From the NCBI GenBank assembly GCA_021372945.1, contig JAJFTK010000019.1:1-64000 (forward strand): a stretch of DNA of 64,000 bases, given 5' to 3'. Under the pieces are notes generated by a model. The model was not told where the DNA came from. It did not search any database and saw only the letters and a list, made by a program, of their open reading frames with translations. The stretch is from Planctomycetaceae bacterium (GTDB lineage Bacteria; Planctomycetota; Phycisphaerae; Sedimentisphaerales; Anaerohalosphaeraceae). This document shows, piece after piece, positions 34,223-43,715 of this stretch. Position numbers and translations under genes: made by a program. Position 1 is the first letter of the stretch; each line of letters begins with the position of its first letter.

Positions 34223-35791
34223 ATGGATTCTCACGAAGTTGTCAAACCGGACAACATGCCAGAAACGCAAGTAAAAGCCACAAAAGAAGAACCTGATCTC
34301 TACAGGCTCTCTATCAAAAGTGGTTATTGGGTCATTGCCACGCAGGCATCCTCTCAGATGCTTGGATTCATCAAGACATTTCTTACCGCCTGGTTATTTC
34401 TGCTGGAGGATCTCGGGATCGTCGGGGCAGCTTTGTTGTTGCTCGATGTCTTGAATACCTTCACGCAAACAGGGTTTGAAACTGCCCTGATACAGAAAAA
34501 GGGTGAGATTCGAGACTACCTGGACACCGCCTGGACTGCCGGAGTTCTCAAGGGAATTGGGCTCTTTGTGATCATGTATGTTTCTGCGCCATGGATCGCT
34601 CAATTGCGCGTTCCCGCGGATAAGGTTACGCTGGCCATCGCCGTATTTCGAACGATGGCCGTTTGTTTTCTGCTGCAGGGATTTCGGAACATCGGCGCGA
34701 TCTACTTCAACAAAGATTTTCAGTTCCACAAGATATTCATTCTGTCGGTTGGATCCACGCTGGCCGAAGTCATCGTGTTGGTTATCCTGGCTCTGACGCT
34801 TAGAACGATTTGGTCTGTCGTTATCGCCAGAGTCGTCTGTGTAACTCTTAGCACCGCCGGCTCCTATCTGCTTTCAGAGGTGCGTCCGCGGCTGCATTTC
34901 GCCGTCTCCAAGGCGCGAGAATTATGGAAATATGGCCGGTGGATCTTCGGCCAGAATGTCCTTGGATATCTGCTGGAGACGGGAGATGATTTCTTTGTGT
35001 GGTTCTATCTGGGCGTTTCACCATTGGCGGTCTATCAATACGCCTATCGTTTCGCCAATGCGCCTTTTATGTGGATCAACAGTCTTTACCTCCAGGTGCT
35101 CTTTCCTGCTTATTCCAAGGTGCAGGATGATATGGCTCGATTGCGGGCGGCCTATTTTAAGGTGGTGCGAATTTCTGCAGCGATTGCAGTGCCGCTTTCG
35201 CTTCTGGTATTCAGTCTCGGTCCTGATTTTGTGCGCCTATTCCTGCCGGAACGTCTGCACCCTATGATCCCTGTTCTTCAGATCCTGGCATTCAAAGGGC
35301 TACTCAAATCACTCGGCTCGACGCGCGTTCCCTTCTTCCAGGCTGTTGGCAAACCTCAAATCCTGTTATTTTTAATGTGGCTCCGAGTGAGCATCCTCTG
35401 TGCGACGATCTATTTTTTAACACGAACGTGGGGAATTGTCGGTACCGCGGTTTCGGTGACGCTTGTTAATGTCCTGGCTGATCCGATAGCTCTTTTTATT
35501 ATGTCTAATAGATATAAGATCGGCATTCTCGATACGATCAAACAATCCCTGTTGCCATTTGCCGCCGGCGTACTGATGGTTGCGTCCCTGCTCGGGGCAA
35601 AGTATTTGCTGGGGCGGGATTTCGGATATGTTACTTTTTTTGCATTATCGACGGCCGGTGCTGTGATCTACCTGATCGGGTTGATCGGATTGGACCGATT
35701 GAAAAGCTGCGGCTACTCTGAATTATTGCTGGAACAGTTCGATCTTTTAAAGGGGGTGGTGTTGAAAGCCAAACGAGCCGGAGTGAGTTGA
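34223..35791 (+). CDS. Oligosaccharide flippase (Wzx-like)
   Basis: The 522-residue protein has about 12-14 predicted membrane helices typical of the MOP-superfamily polysaccharide exporters, which flip lipid-linked repeat units. Conserved-looking pieces are SQMLGFIKTFLTAWLFL, GIVGAALLLLDV, FETALIQKKGE and YRFANAPFMWINSLYLQVLFPAYSK. ATG 34223 is used because the open frame before it is the tRNA itself; ATG 34256 is an alternative. It starts the surface-polysaccharide cluster. Confidence 0.85.
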   Translation: MDSHEVVKPDNMPETQVKATKEEPDLYRLSIKSGYWVIATQASSQMLGFIKTFLTAWLFLLEDLGIVGAALLLLDVLNTFTQTGFETALIQKKGEIRDYLDTAWTAGVLKGIGLFVIMYVSAPWIAQLRVPADKVTLAIAVFRTMAVCFLLQGFRNIGAIYFNKDFQFHKIFILSVGSTLAEVIVLVILALTLRTIWSVVIARVVCVTLSTAGSYLLSEVRPRLHFAVSKARELWKYGRWIFGQNVLGYLLETGDDFFVWFYLGVSPLAVYQYAYRFANAPFMWINSLYLQVLFPAYSKVQDDMARLRAAYFKVVRISAAIAVPLSLLVFSLGPDFVRLFLPERLHPMIPVLQILAFKGLLKSLGSTRVPFFQAVGKPQILLFLMWLRVSILCATIYFLTRTWGIVGTAVSVTLVNVLADPIALFIMSNRYKIGILDTIKQSLLPFAAGVLMVASLLGAKYLLGRDFGYVTFFALSTAGAVIYLIGLIGLDRLKSCGYSELLLEQFDLLKGVVLKAKRAGVS

Positions 35792-35845
35792 AGCTGAGAT
35801 ATTCTCTTGCAGGATAAAGGACACATTTCGTTATCCCAGGTGATT

Positions 35846-37705
35846 ATGGAGATCCGTCGCGGCGGCTTGCCGGCATGCTATTCGGATGAGAATATCACGC
35901 GCTACGAGTACGGACAACATTTCTCAAATTCCCGGGTCGATGGTTTTATTGACTATCTGCATGAGTATCAAGTATTCCGCTTTGATCTGAGAATTCGCAC
36001 AAACGACGATCCGATTGTCCTTTCGGTGGAGAAGGCTTGCGACGTGTGCCAGGAGGAGCATCTTTTATTTTTGGAGAATAAGAAAATCCTTCTGTGGCTG
36101 CCGCCCGTATTCAAATCGGTTCTCAACGATAACGGGCGTATTAAACATATTCAGGAGCGACCGTATTCCGCATATATGCGTGAGGATGTGTGCTTTCTAT
36201 CGATCCCGTTGGACTCTGCGGGTGCACTGACCATCTCCTTCTGCATGTTTTTTGCGAATGCAGAGGATTACTATAGACAGATCGCCGATGCCGCAGCGAT
36301 AGAAAAACGACAGGTCACCCGGGCGCGATGGTTCTATTATTCCGGCTGCCGGGATTTCTGGAAATACCTGCTAAACGGCCGATTTTATAATCCTCGGCCC
36401 GATTTTCCATTTGAATCGCAACTGCTGGCCAATATACTTTACTTCTATTTTCATTATCTAAATAGTCAGACTAAAAAGAGTCTTTATGCATACCTTCGTG
36501 ATTACACGGCCTATTTGACACTTTTGAGCCTGCCGGCGGACGGCCGCTGGCGCCATGGCATTTGGCAGGCGGATGACAGTCATTATATTCATTGGACCGC
36601 AGGCGCAAATGTCTTGATGGATTTTTACCGTCTGTCCGGGCGTAAGATCTTTTTGGAAAAGAGCAGACAGATATTGGATCTTTCGATCCAGCATGCCGAT
36701 TCGTGCGTCGATCACACGCGATGGTTTCTTCATGACAGTCTTGAAATGCCCGAACGTTGCGGCACTGTGCCTTACGACAAGACGATTCAGTCGCGACTGC
36801 TTGGAAAAGCCCTTACCAATACGCTGGCGCTGAATACGCATATTGCAACGCTGCTGTCGCTGAAGCAGTTGCATAATTTGACCGGCGACAGCCAATACAA
36901 AACAGCCTATCTGCAGGGACTTGAAATGGTGGAGCGACTGCTGCAACAGCAGCCGGCAAATCCGCTCTACTCTATCGTTTACGGCTTTAGGGATCTACTG
37001 ACAAGGCTCTGTGTCGGTCGCAAAAAGATTCGATGCAAGACCATTATCTATCACTATGATGAAATTCTGAAAAGATATATCCTGCCCGCACTCAAACGCA
37101 AATACCCAAGACTGGTAATGCCGAATGGATTTATCGAACGAGATCTGACCTTTAGCTTCTATAACCAGTTTTATCACCTGCTGAATATGGAGCAGCTGCT
37201 GATGCTCTATAAAGTCGAGCCGTCAGAGTGGCTCAGGCGGATCCTTGTAAAGGCTGTTCAATATACCGTACGGTCAAAAATGGCTTTATACCTTGCGCAG
37301 TCTGATGAACTGGCCCTGACGTTCCTGGGTGTCCTGCTGCAATACGGAACAAGTATTGATGACGGCTTTTTAAAAATGCTTGAACACTATACACTTGATT
37401 TCGTGAACAAGGGATATTCTCTGCCCTCTAAGATCCTGGCCTCCCCTCTGATTTCTGATATAAATGCTGTTGGAACATCCAATGGCAGCATTTTAACTCT
37501 GGTCGGTGATAAGCCCGCACTCAGCACCGTTGGGATTGTATTGAATTGTTCTTCGGGAACCGAGGCTTTTAAGTTAGAATCAAGCAATGCTGATTTGTAT
37601 TGTCTTGAGGATTGGAAAGGAAATCGCTTTTCTACCGACAACGCGATCAGTATTCCAGGACTGACAAGTTTTAGAATACGTCTGAAAAATGAGTTGAAGC
37701 AATGA
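35846..37705 (+). CDS. Large uncharacterised protein, possible (alpha/alpha)-barrel
   Basis: ATG 35846 follows AGG by five bases; the open frame to 35807 starts with TTG. I do not recognise a named family. Residues ~45-150 look mostly beta. Residues ~170-520 are helical with aromatic-rich repeats such as HYIHWTAGANVLMDFYRLSG and KIFLEKSRQILDLS, the look of an (alpha/alpha) toroid seen in glycan epimerases, lyases and unsaturated glycan hydrolases. No signal peptide is seen. It is coupled by ATGA to the sulfatase-like gene and follows the flippase, so a role in building or editing the surface glycan is likely. Confidence 0.68.
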   Translation: MEIRRGGLPACYSDENITRYEYGQHFSNSRVDGFIDYLHEYQVFRFDLRIRTNDDPIVLSVEKACDVCQEEHLLFLENKKILLWLPPVFKSVLNDNGRIKHIQERPYSAYMREDVCFLSIPLDSAGALTISFCMFFANAEDYYRQIADAAAIEKRQVTRARWFYYSGCRDFWKYLLNGRFYNPRPDFPFESQLLANILYFYFHYLNSQTKKSLYAYLRDYTAYLTLLSLPADGRWRHGIWQADDSHYIHWTAGANVLMDFYRLSGRKIFLEKSRQILDLSIQHADSCVDHTRWFLHDSLEMPERCGTVPYDKTIQSRLLGKALTNTLALNTHIATLLSLKQLHNLTGDSQYKTAYLQGLEMVERLLQQQPANPLYSIVYGFRDLLTRLCVGRKKIRCKTIIYHYDEILKRYILPALKRKYPRLVMPNGFIERDLTFSFYNQFYHLLNMEQLLMLYKVEPSEWLRRILVKAVQYTVRSKMALYLAQSDELALTFLGVLLQYGTSIDDGFLKMLEHYTLDFVNKGYSLPSKILASPLISDINAVGTSNGSILTLVGDKPALSTVGIVLNCSSGTEAFKLESSNADLYCLEDWKGNRFSTDNAISIPGLTSFRIRLKNELKQ

Positions 37706-38649
37706 CTGTCGTAAATGAACAATGGGATTACCTGATTCTCCTGGATGCGTGTCGCTACGATTACTTCGAAGCAGCCTGGAGAGACTATTTTTCACAGGGC
37801 CGACTGGAATGCCGTACCTCGGTGGGTACTTGCACGAACGAATGGCGGGATAAGACGTTTCCGGGTTTCTACGAGGACATCGTTTATATCACCGCCAATC
37901 CGCAGATCTGCGCCGGCTCGCCCGTATTCGGTTATACCGCGGGGGATCACTTTGGCTTTATCCATGAAATCTGGCGCCAAGATTGGGACGAAACCCATGG
38001 CACCGTTCTTCCGGAGGTGGTCAGCCGCAGAGCGCTGGAGATCATTCCACAGTATTCCGAAAAAAGATTTATCATTCATTATTTGCAGCCGCATGCTCCT
38101 TACATCAAGGCGCCTTATGGAGCGAATTTAAGATCGCTGAAGGAATTCACGGACTTTCTCGAGAATCCGATGAACCAAACCGCCGGACGGCGTTTTCGGC
38201 AGACGTTACTGCGCCGGCTGCTTCCCTACTGTCGAAACAAGCGCCTTTTCACCAATCACCCGGAATGGGTTCTTCGCAAATGGCTTGGCATCCCTCCAAA
38301 GGGTCCGATGGAGATTGCATGGCGGCAGCTCGGAGTTGATGGCCTGCGGCAAGCTTACAACGAAAACCTCAGGTTGGCGCTGGAACAGGTGCGAACACTC
38401 GTCGGTCAGTTGACCGGGACCATCGTGATTACCTCCGATCATGGCGAGCTTCTGGGAGAGGATGGGCAATTCGCACATCCGCAAGGATCGGATCATCCAG
38501 CGATTACCCAGGTTCCATGGCTGGTCATCGAGAAAGCGAAAAGTGCGCCTGCCGCTGAGCCGACCTCGCCGGCCCAGAACGTCAGGACCGAATCAGCGAA
38601 TGACGAGGAAATCATTAAACGGCTTCGTGCGCTTGGTTATCACGACTGA
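37702..38649 (+). CDS. Sulfatase-like/alkaline-phosphatase-superfamily protein
   Basis: The 315-residue protein has LLDACRYDYF near the N-terminus (metal Asp of the superfamily), HYLQPHAPYI and TIVITSDHGELLGEDG, the conserved Asp-His pair. The Cys/Ser-x-Pro-x-Arg sulfatase signature is absent, so it is probably not a classical sulfatase. It may transfer or remove a phosphoryl-type group. No signal peptide is seen. It overlaps the preceding gene by ATGA and is 23 bases before the amidotransferase gene. Confidence 0.75.
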   Translation: MTVVNEQWDYLILLDACRYDYFEAAWRDYFSQGRLECRTSVGTCTNEWRDKTFPGFYEDIVYITANPQICAGSPVFGYTAGDHFGFIHEIWRQDWDETHGTVLPEVVSRRALEIIPQYSEKRFIIHYLQPHAPYIKAPYGANLRSLKEFTDFLENPMNQTAGRRFRQTLLRRLLPYCRNKRLFTNHPEWVLRKWLGIPPKGPMEIAWRQLGVDGLRQAYNENLRLALEQVRTLVGQLTGTIVITSDHGELLGEDGQFAHPQGSDHPAITQVPWLVIEKAKSAPAAEPTSPAQNVRTESANDEEIIKRLRALGYHD

Positions 38650-38672
38650 CCGCTTGCAGGGAAGATAATCGT

Positions 38673-40673
38673 ATGTGCGGTATCACAGGATATTTCAGCA
38701 AAGACAGGGCGTGGACGGATCTATCGGCGCTCTATAAAGCGACCAGTCTGCTTTCGCATCGAGGCCCTGACGATGAAGGCTACGCGGCCTTCAATGTCCA
38801 GACCCGAACGAGCATCTCATACTGCGGTCCTGACTCTCCGGCGAGCCTGAAGGCCGGTATGCCGAATATCGTCGAAACGAGGGCGTTCGAGCACCATCTG
38901 GCGTTCGGTTTTCGACGATTCTCGGTGGTCGATCTGTCAGAAAAAGGACATCAGCCGTTCTGGAGCGCCGATCGAAACGTCTGCCTTCTGTTTAATGGCG
39001 AGATTTACAACCATGTCGAGATCCGCCGTGAATTGGAGAAGCTCGGCCGCAGCTTCGGGACAACCTGCGATACAGAGGTCCTGTTGGTGGGTTATCAGCA
39101 ATGGGGCATGGAGATCCTCAAACGCTGCAATGGACCGATCGCCATGGTGCTGTATGATAAGTTGAAGAATAGACTGTTTATGGCCCGCGACCGCGTCGGC
39201 AAGGCGCCGCTCTATTTTACCGTCCGCGGCGGGATCCTGTATTGGGGATCGGAGATCAAATCCATCTTTTCAATGGCCGGCCAATCCGCTTTTTCGATCA
39301 ATGAGCAGGCGGTTTATGATTATCTGAATTACGGCTGGCGAGACCTTGGCAATACAACCTTCTGGAACGAAGTCCAGACGCTGCCGGCAGCCTCGTGGAC
39401 GCAAATCGATCTTTCATCAACGCCTTCGCTTAATGGTATTCAGAGCAATCTTCAACGTTACTGGGCGTTTCCGCAGGAGCGACTTGAAACACGCGATATT
39501 CCATTCTCCGAGGCGGCTGAGCAATTCAGGGACCTGTTTGTTGATGCGGTACGGATTCGCGCTCGAGCTGACGCCAAAGTCGTTTTTTCTCTAAGCGGCG
39601 GCTTGGATTCCAGCTCGATCGTCGCCGCTGCGGCCAATATCGTGCCGGGCCGCTTTCAAACTTATTCGATCAAATTTCCCGGTCAGCCGTATGATGAAGA
39701 AATCTTCGCACGCACCGTTTATGAACGCTATCCGGATAAAATAGATTACCAGATATACACTCCGCAAAGCAGCGATTTTTGGCGCGTTGCAGATGATTTT
39801 GTCTGGCTGGCGGAAGAGCCGTTCCACTGGCCCGACATTGAACAGTTTCAGGCTTACCTGCGGCAAGCCCGTGCCGACGGATGCAAGGTGGTCCTGGTCG
39901 GCGGCGGCGGAGACGAGCTTCTGGCCGGCTACGACGATTATTTTTTCCCATTTTTACTGCACTTGAGGCAAAAAAATGCCCTTTTGCCGCTGGCAACCAG
40001 CCTATTCTCAAAACGCCGATTATGGCCGAGATACTGCATCCGCAAACGGTTTAAGATCCTCAACGCGTTCATCCATGGCGACCAAGATTTCCTGCGCCCC
40101 TATTTTGCCGCCTCCTTTTTAAATCGCAGCGGGAAGGAGGCTGCAAACCCTTACCTCCATAAGGAGATCCTCGCAAACGCGGCCCAGCGCGATGCGCGGT
40201 CGCCGTTGCCCGATTTCAGTACCCTGGCGACCGATTACATGGGCGACCACCTGATGAATTATTGGATGAGAAACACAGAAAAAGCACATTTCGGCGTGCC
40301 GATCGAATCACGGCGTCCTTACCTGGACTATCGATTGATCGATTTTGTTTTCACACTGCCGCCGGAATACATTATTCATCAGGGCTGGACGAAGTATATT
40401 CTTCGCAAATCGATGAACCAATGGCTGCCGAAAAAAGTAGCCTGGCGACGAGTAAAGCAAGGCATGCCTTTCAATACGGAAGCGTGGTTCTCGCACGCCA
40501 AACCCGTGATCGAGTCTCATTTGAAGACGGTGCAGGACAACCCATTCTTAAATGTCAAACAAATCGTGCAGGATTATGATCAGCTTTTCCGGAAAGACCC
40601 CTATTTCCTCTGGAGAGCGGTCAGCCTGGGATTGTGGTGGAAACGGGTAGTTCTGCAAAGGCCGCTTGCGTAA
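38673..40673 (+). CDS. asnB: Glutamine-hydrolysing asparagine synthase-type amidotransferase
   Basis: Starts MCGITGYFS, exposing Cys2 as the glutaminase nucleophile; SHRGPDDEG, LLFNGEIYNH and TCDTEVLL follow in the class II glutaminase domain. From ~residue 290 the synthetase domain has SLSGGLDSSS (ATP pyrophosphatase loop) and GGGGDELLAGYDDYF. Members in polysaccharide clusters may amidate uronic acids rather than make asparagine; context points that way. At 666 residues it is slightly longer than AsnB. Its stop is four bases from the end of a convergent gene. Confidence 0.9.
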   Translation: MCGITGYFSKDRAWTDLSALYKATSLLSHRGPDDEGYAAFNVQTRTSISYCGPDSPASLKAGMPNIVETRAFEHHLAFGFRRFSVVDLSEKGHQPFWSADRNVCLLFNGEIYNHVEIRRELEKLGRSFGTTCDTEVLLVGYQQWGMEILKRCNGPIAMVLYDKLKNRLFMARDRVGKAPLYFTVRGGILYWGSEIKSIFSMAGQSAFSINEQAVYDYLNYGWRDLGNTTFWNEVQTLPAASWTQIDLSSTPSLNGIQSNLQRYWAFPQERLETRDIPFSEAAEQFRDLFVDAVRIRARADAKVVFSLSGGLDSSSIVAAAANIVPGRFQTYSIKFPGQPYDEEIFARTVYERYPDKIDYQIYTPQSSDFWRVADDFVWLAEEPFHWPDIEQFQAYLRQARADGCKVVLVGGGGDELLAGYDDYFFPFLLHLRQKNALLPLATSLFSKRRLWPRYCIRKRFKILNAFIHGDQDFLRPYFAASFLNRSGKEAANPYLHKEILANAAQRDARSPLPDFSTLATDYMGDHLMNYWMRNTEKAHFGVPIESRRPYLDYRLIDFVFTLPPEYIIHQGWTKYILRKSMNQWLPKKVAWRRVKQGMPFNTEAWFSHAKPVIESHLKTVQDNPFLNVKQIVQDYDQLFRKDPYFLWRAVSLGLWWKRVVLQRPLA

Positions 40674-40677
40674 CGGC

Positions 40678-42285
40678 TCAAAGGTAACCCAGATCGGCCA
40701 ATCGCTTTTCGACTTCTGTTTGATCGGTTTCCGAGTAGGTTGTTGCTTGTCTTTGCGGCAAGATCCCTTTTGCATAGTGGATGTCCGGCGGATTTCTAAA
40801 AAGGTCGCCGCGTACCTTTCCATCGATATGATCGGGAATAGCCACACCCATATACGCCAGCAAGGTCGGCGACATATCGATAATGTCCGCTTCGAGCCGA
40901 TCCGCCGGGATCACCGATTCGCCATGCATCAGAAACATCCCATCTTGCTCGTGCGTGCCCGATTGCTTTCCATTGACGATGCCGGATTTAACTACGGCAG
41001 GGTCCTCGGGACTGATGCGGGCTTCGACACCAGGCAGGAATCGGATAATATAATCGGGCGCTGAGGCATCTGAAACAACGCCCGCGCAAAACTCGGCTAT
41101 CGGCTGGATCTGAGCGATCAATGGTTCAAGGGAGTTTGGCCCGTAAGCGTTCATTAATTGACTGATCAGAAGAGCGGCTCGCTCGCCCTGCTTTTTATCC
41201 AAAACGTAAAGCAGCCCGGCCATGCCGCCGAGACAAAACGCGAACGAGTGCTCCATGTCGATGGTTTCGCGGATGTGCCGAACAACGGTTTCGCTGTAGA
41301 GTGCGGATTTCTTCTCGCGGCCGGACGAGGCAGCCCGCAGACGACTTGCCGTGAGACCGTAAAGACGAGCCAACCATTTTGCGGGTGGAAACGCGGCCTT
41401 GATTTTTTCCTTGAGTAAAACAGAGGCCGGCCCTTGGTCAAGATTCAACGACAAAAACCCGTTCTGCCGCAGCCAACTGTTGATCCCAATTTCGGCGCGT
41501 TTGGCGCAAAAGCCATGATCTGAAACCAGCACGGTCAAGACCGAAGGCCCCGCGGCATTGGTCAACGCAGCGATCACCGCGTCTATGCGCGCGTAAAACG
41601 TTGCGGCCTGGTTATGCGCTTCATCGGAGAATCCGGCGGCTTCAGGATCGAGGGCCCACCAGTAACGATGCTGAAAAACGTCTGTGCTTTGTATCTGCAC
41701 ACAAAAAAGATCCCAATCCGTCTGCCGCATGATCTCCAGCGCCAGACGGCAACGGGCCTCCTCCGTATCGGCGGCCTGTTTGGCGCCGGCCAAAAGAGTC
41801 GCCTGATGTTCGTTGTTGACAATCAGGTAATCGGGATTTTTTCGAATATACTTCTCGAACAACTCCGGCGGATGAACCGTCTGTGCCGACAACTGCGGGC
41901 AGGTCAAACCCGGAATGATGATCCCATTGACATCAGGCGGCGGACTGGTCAGCGGCATGTTGATGCTGACAATCCGCTTGCCTGCGGCGCTCAAAAGTTC
42001 CCAAATCGTCGGAACCGCGATCTCGGACGAGCTATTCAGCTTGATTTGACGCGAATCGGAATTGTAGCGGTGAAAGGCTAAGATCCCGGTCTTCGAGGGC
42101 AGGCAACCGGTCTGAAAACTAGACCAGGCGGGACTTGTTTCAAAGGGAACCACACTGTTGAGCGTGCCAGAGCCGCCCTCCTTGCGCAATCGACCCAGCG
42201 TCGGCATATGCCCACGATCAATGAGTTTTTTTGCGAATCTCCAGCTAAAACCGTCCGCACCGATGATCAATATGCGATTTCTCAT
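40678..42285 (-). CDS. Type I phosphodiesterase/nucleotide pyrophosphatase-like protein
   Basis: ATG 42285 follows AAGGAAAG closely; the open frame to 42303 begins with TTG. The protein has IIGADGFSWRF (metal Asp), FETSPAWSSFQTG (nucleophile Thr or Ser region), FCVQIQSTDVFQHRYW and LVSDHGF, the metal-binding set of the alkaline-phosphatase superfamily. Similar 'alkaline phosphatase family' proteins are common in planctomycete surface-polysaccharide loci; their substrates are unknown. It is on the opposite strand to the rest of the cluster. Confidence 0.82.
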   Translation of the reverse strand: MRNRILIIGADGFSWRFAKKLIDRGHMPTLGRLRKEGGSGTLNSVVPFETSPAWSSFQTGCLPSKTGILAFHRYNSDSRQIKLNSSSEIAVPTIWELLSAAGKRIVSINMPLTSPPPDVNGIIIPGLTCPQLSAQTVHPPELFEKYIRKNPDYLIVNNEHQATLLAGAKQAADTEEARCRLALEIMRQTDWDLFCVQIQSTDVFQHRYWWALDPEAAGFSDEAHNQAATFYARIDAVIAALTNAAGPSVLTVLVSDHGFCAKRAEIGINSWLRQNGFLSLNLDQGPASVLLKEKIKAAFPPAKWLARLYGLTASRLRAASSGREKKSALYSETVVRHIRETIDMEHSFAFCLGGMAGLLYVLDKKQGERAALLISQLMNAYGPNSLEPLIAQIQPIAEFCAGVVSDASAPDYIIRFLPGVEARISPEDPAVVKSGIVNGKQSGTHEQDGMFLMHGESVIPADRLEADIIDMSPTLLAYMGVAIPDHIDGKVRGDLFRNPPDIHYAKGILPQRQATTYSETDQTEVEKRLADLGYL

Positions 42286-42378
42286 CTTTCCTTGCTCGAA
42301 CAAATTATTGAGATTGACTCATGCCTCTAACTGCCATTATATTGCAAATTCGAATAAAATACATTATGTAGAGCCAAT

Positions 42379-43599
42379 ATGAAAATTTATTTTATTTTAG
42401 GTGAGTTTCCCTCCCTTTCCGAAAGCTTCGTTGTCCAGCAGATCACAGGATTGATCGACCTTGGCCAGGATGTTTCTATAATTGCGTTTTCGAAACCGGG
42501 ACAAGCACAGACCCAAAAAGAAGTCATCCAATACGGCCTTCTTAAGAAAACAAGTTACGCAATACTTCCGAAGAGCAAATGGTCGCTTCGTTTGAGCGGC
42601 ATGTATTGGCTATTGAGTTCTTTTCTGCATTCTCCGGTCAGGGCTATATCGCTGATAAGGTTATTTCAGAAAGCCGGACAATTCTCCTATACCGCGATTT
42701 ATTTGCTGCGATGGTGCCTGAAAAAGAAGCCTGAAATCCTGCATGCGCATTTCGGGCCGAACGCGATCCCGCTGATGTGGCTCAAGAAAAGCGGTTTACG
42801 AACGCCGCTTGTCACTTCGTTTCATGGCTACGACGTCACTGTTTACGTTCAGGAACATGGCCGCGATGTTTACCGCGAGGTCTTTGAATGGACCGATCTA
42901 GTGACCTATAATAGTGAGGCGACCCGAAATAAATTGCTGGGATTGGGCTGCGCGGCGAAGAAGATGGCTAAATTGCCAATGGCGATCAGAGTCGAGAACA
43001 TTCCTTTTAAATCGAGATATTATACTCCGCCGGCAAAGGTTCGCCTCCTGAGCGTTGGAAGATTGGTTGAAATGAAGGGACGACAGTACGCCATAGAAGC
43101 TATTGCAAAGCTCAATTCCAAGTACGCTATTCAATACGATATTGTCGGTGATGGCCCGCTCCATGGCGACCTGCAAACCCTGATCTCTCGATTGGGGCTG
43201 GAAGAAACGGTAACGCTTTGGGGATGGGTCAGCACGGACCAGCTAGCCGAATTTTACGAAAATGCGCATTTGTTCATCCATCCCAGTATAACATCATCCG
43301 ATGGAAACCAGGAGGGGCAAGGCGTCGTGCTGCTGGAGGCTCAGGCACACGGGCTGCCCGTAATCGCAACGCAGCACAGCGCTTTTCCCGAAAGCCTCAG
43401 GGACAACGTAACTGGATTCCTCGTTCCGGAAAGGGACGCTGCGGCCTTGGCCGAAAAGATCGAGTATCTGATTTTGAACAGTCACCTCTGGCCGGAAATT
43501 GGCAAGCAGGGACGCCGCTTCGCCAAAGAGCATTTTGACGCAAAGACCCTAAACCGAGAACTGTTGGCCCTTTATGAGTCGATTACCAAGAGACAGTAG
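42379..43599 (+). CDS. GT4-family glycosyltransferase
   Basis: A 406-residue GT-B enzyme. The N-terminal half opens with FILGEFPSLSESFVVQQI, a start typical of colanic-acid WcaL-like enzymes, followed by LHAHFGPNAIP and TSFHGYDV. The C-terminal half has LLSVGRLVEMKG, IVGDGPL and the nucleotide-sugar motif EGQGVVLLEAQAHGLPVIAT (E-x7-E). It likely adds one sugar to the lipid-linked repeat unit. A bidirectional terminator follows. Confidence 0.88.
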   Translation: MKIYFILGEFPSLSESFVVQQITGLIDLGQDVSIIAFSKPGQAQTQKEVIQYGLLKKTSYAILPKSKWSLRLSGMYWLLSSFLHSPVRAISLIRLFQKAGQFSYTAIYLLRWCLKKKPEILHAHFGPNAIPLMWLKKSGLRTPLVTSFHGYDVTVYVQEHGRDVYREVFEWTDLVTYNSEATRNKLLGLGCAAKKMAKLPMAIRVENIPFKSRYYTPPAKVRLLSVGRLVEMKGRQYAIEAIAKLNSKYAIQYDIVGDGPLHGDLQTLISRLGLEETVTLWGWVSTDQLAEFYENAHLFIHPSITSSDGNQEGQGVVLLEAQAHGLPVIATQHSAFPESLRDNVTGFLVPERDAAALAEKIEYLILNSHLWPEIGKQGRRFAKEHFDAKTLNRELLALYESITKRQ

Positions 43600-43659
43600 T
43601 TGAATCAGGTGCAGGCTCAGCATCGAACAATTCTTGTGAAATGCGATTGAGGGTATAAA

Positions 43660-43692
43660 AAAGAGGCCCCTTTACTGCAAAGGGGCCTCTTA
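43660..43692 (+). terminator. Bidirectional terminator between GT4 and prepilin-like genes
   Basis: AAGAGGCCCCTTT pairs with AAAGGGGCCTCTT around ACTGC, 13 pairs. The flanks TATAAAA and TTATCC give T-rich exits in both directions, fitting the two convergent genes. Confidence 0.85.
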
Positions 43693-43715
43693 TCCTTGCT
43701 GATTACAAAATGATC

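Noticed and set aside
37702..38649. Classical sulfatase
   Set aside because: The C/S-x-P-x-R maturation signature is missing, so only superfamily membership is called.
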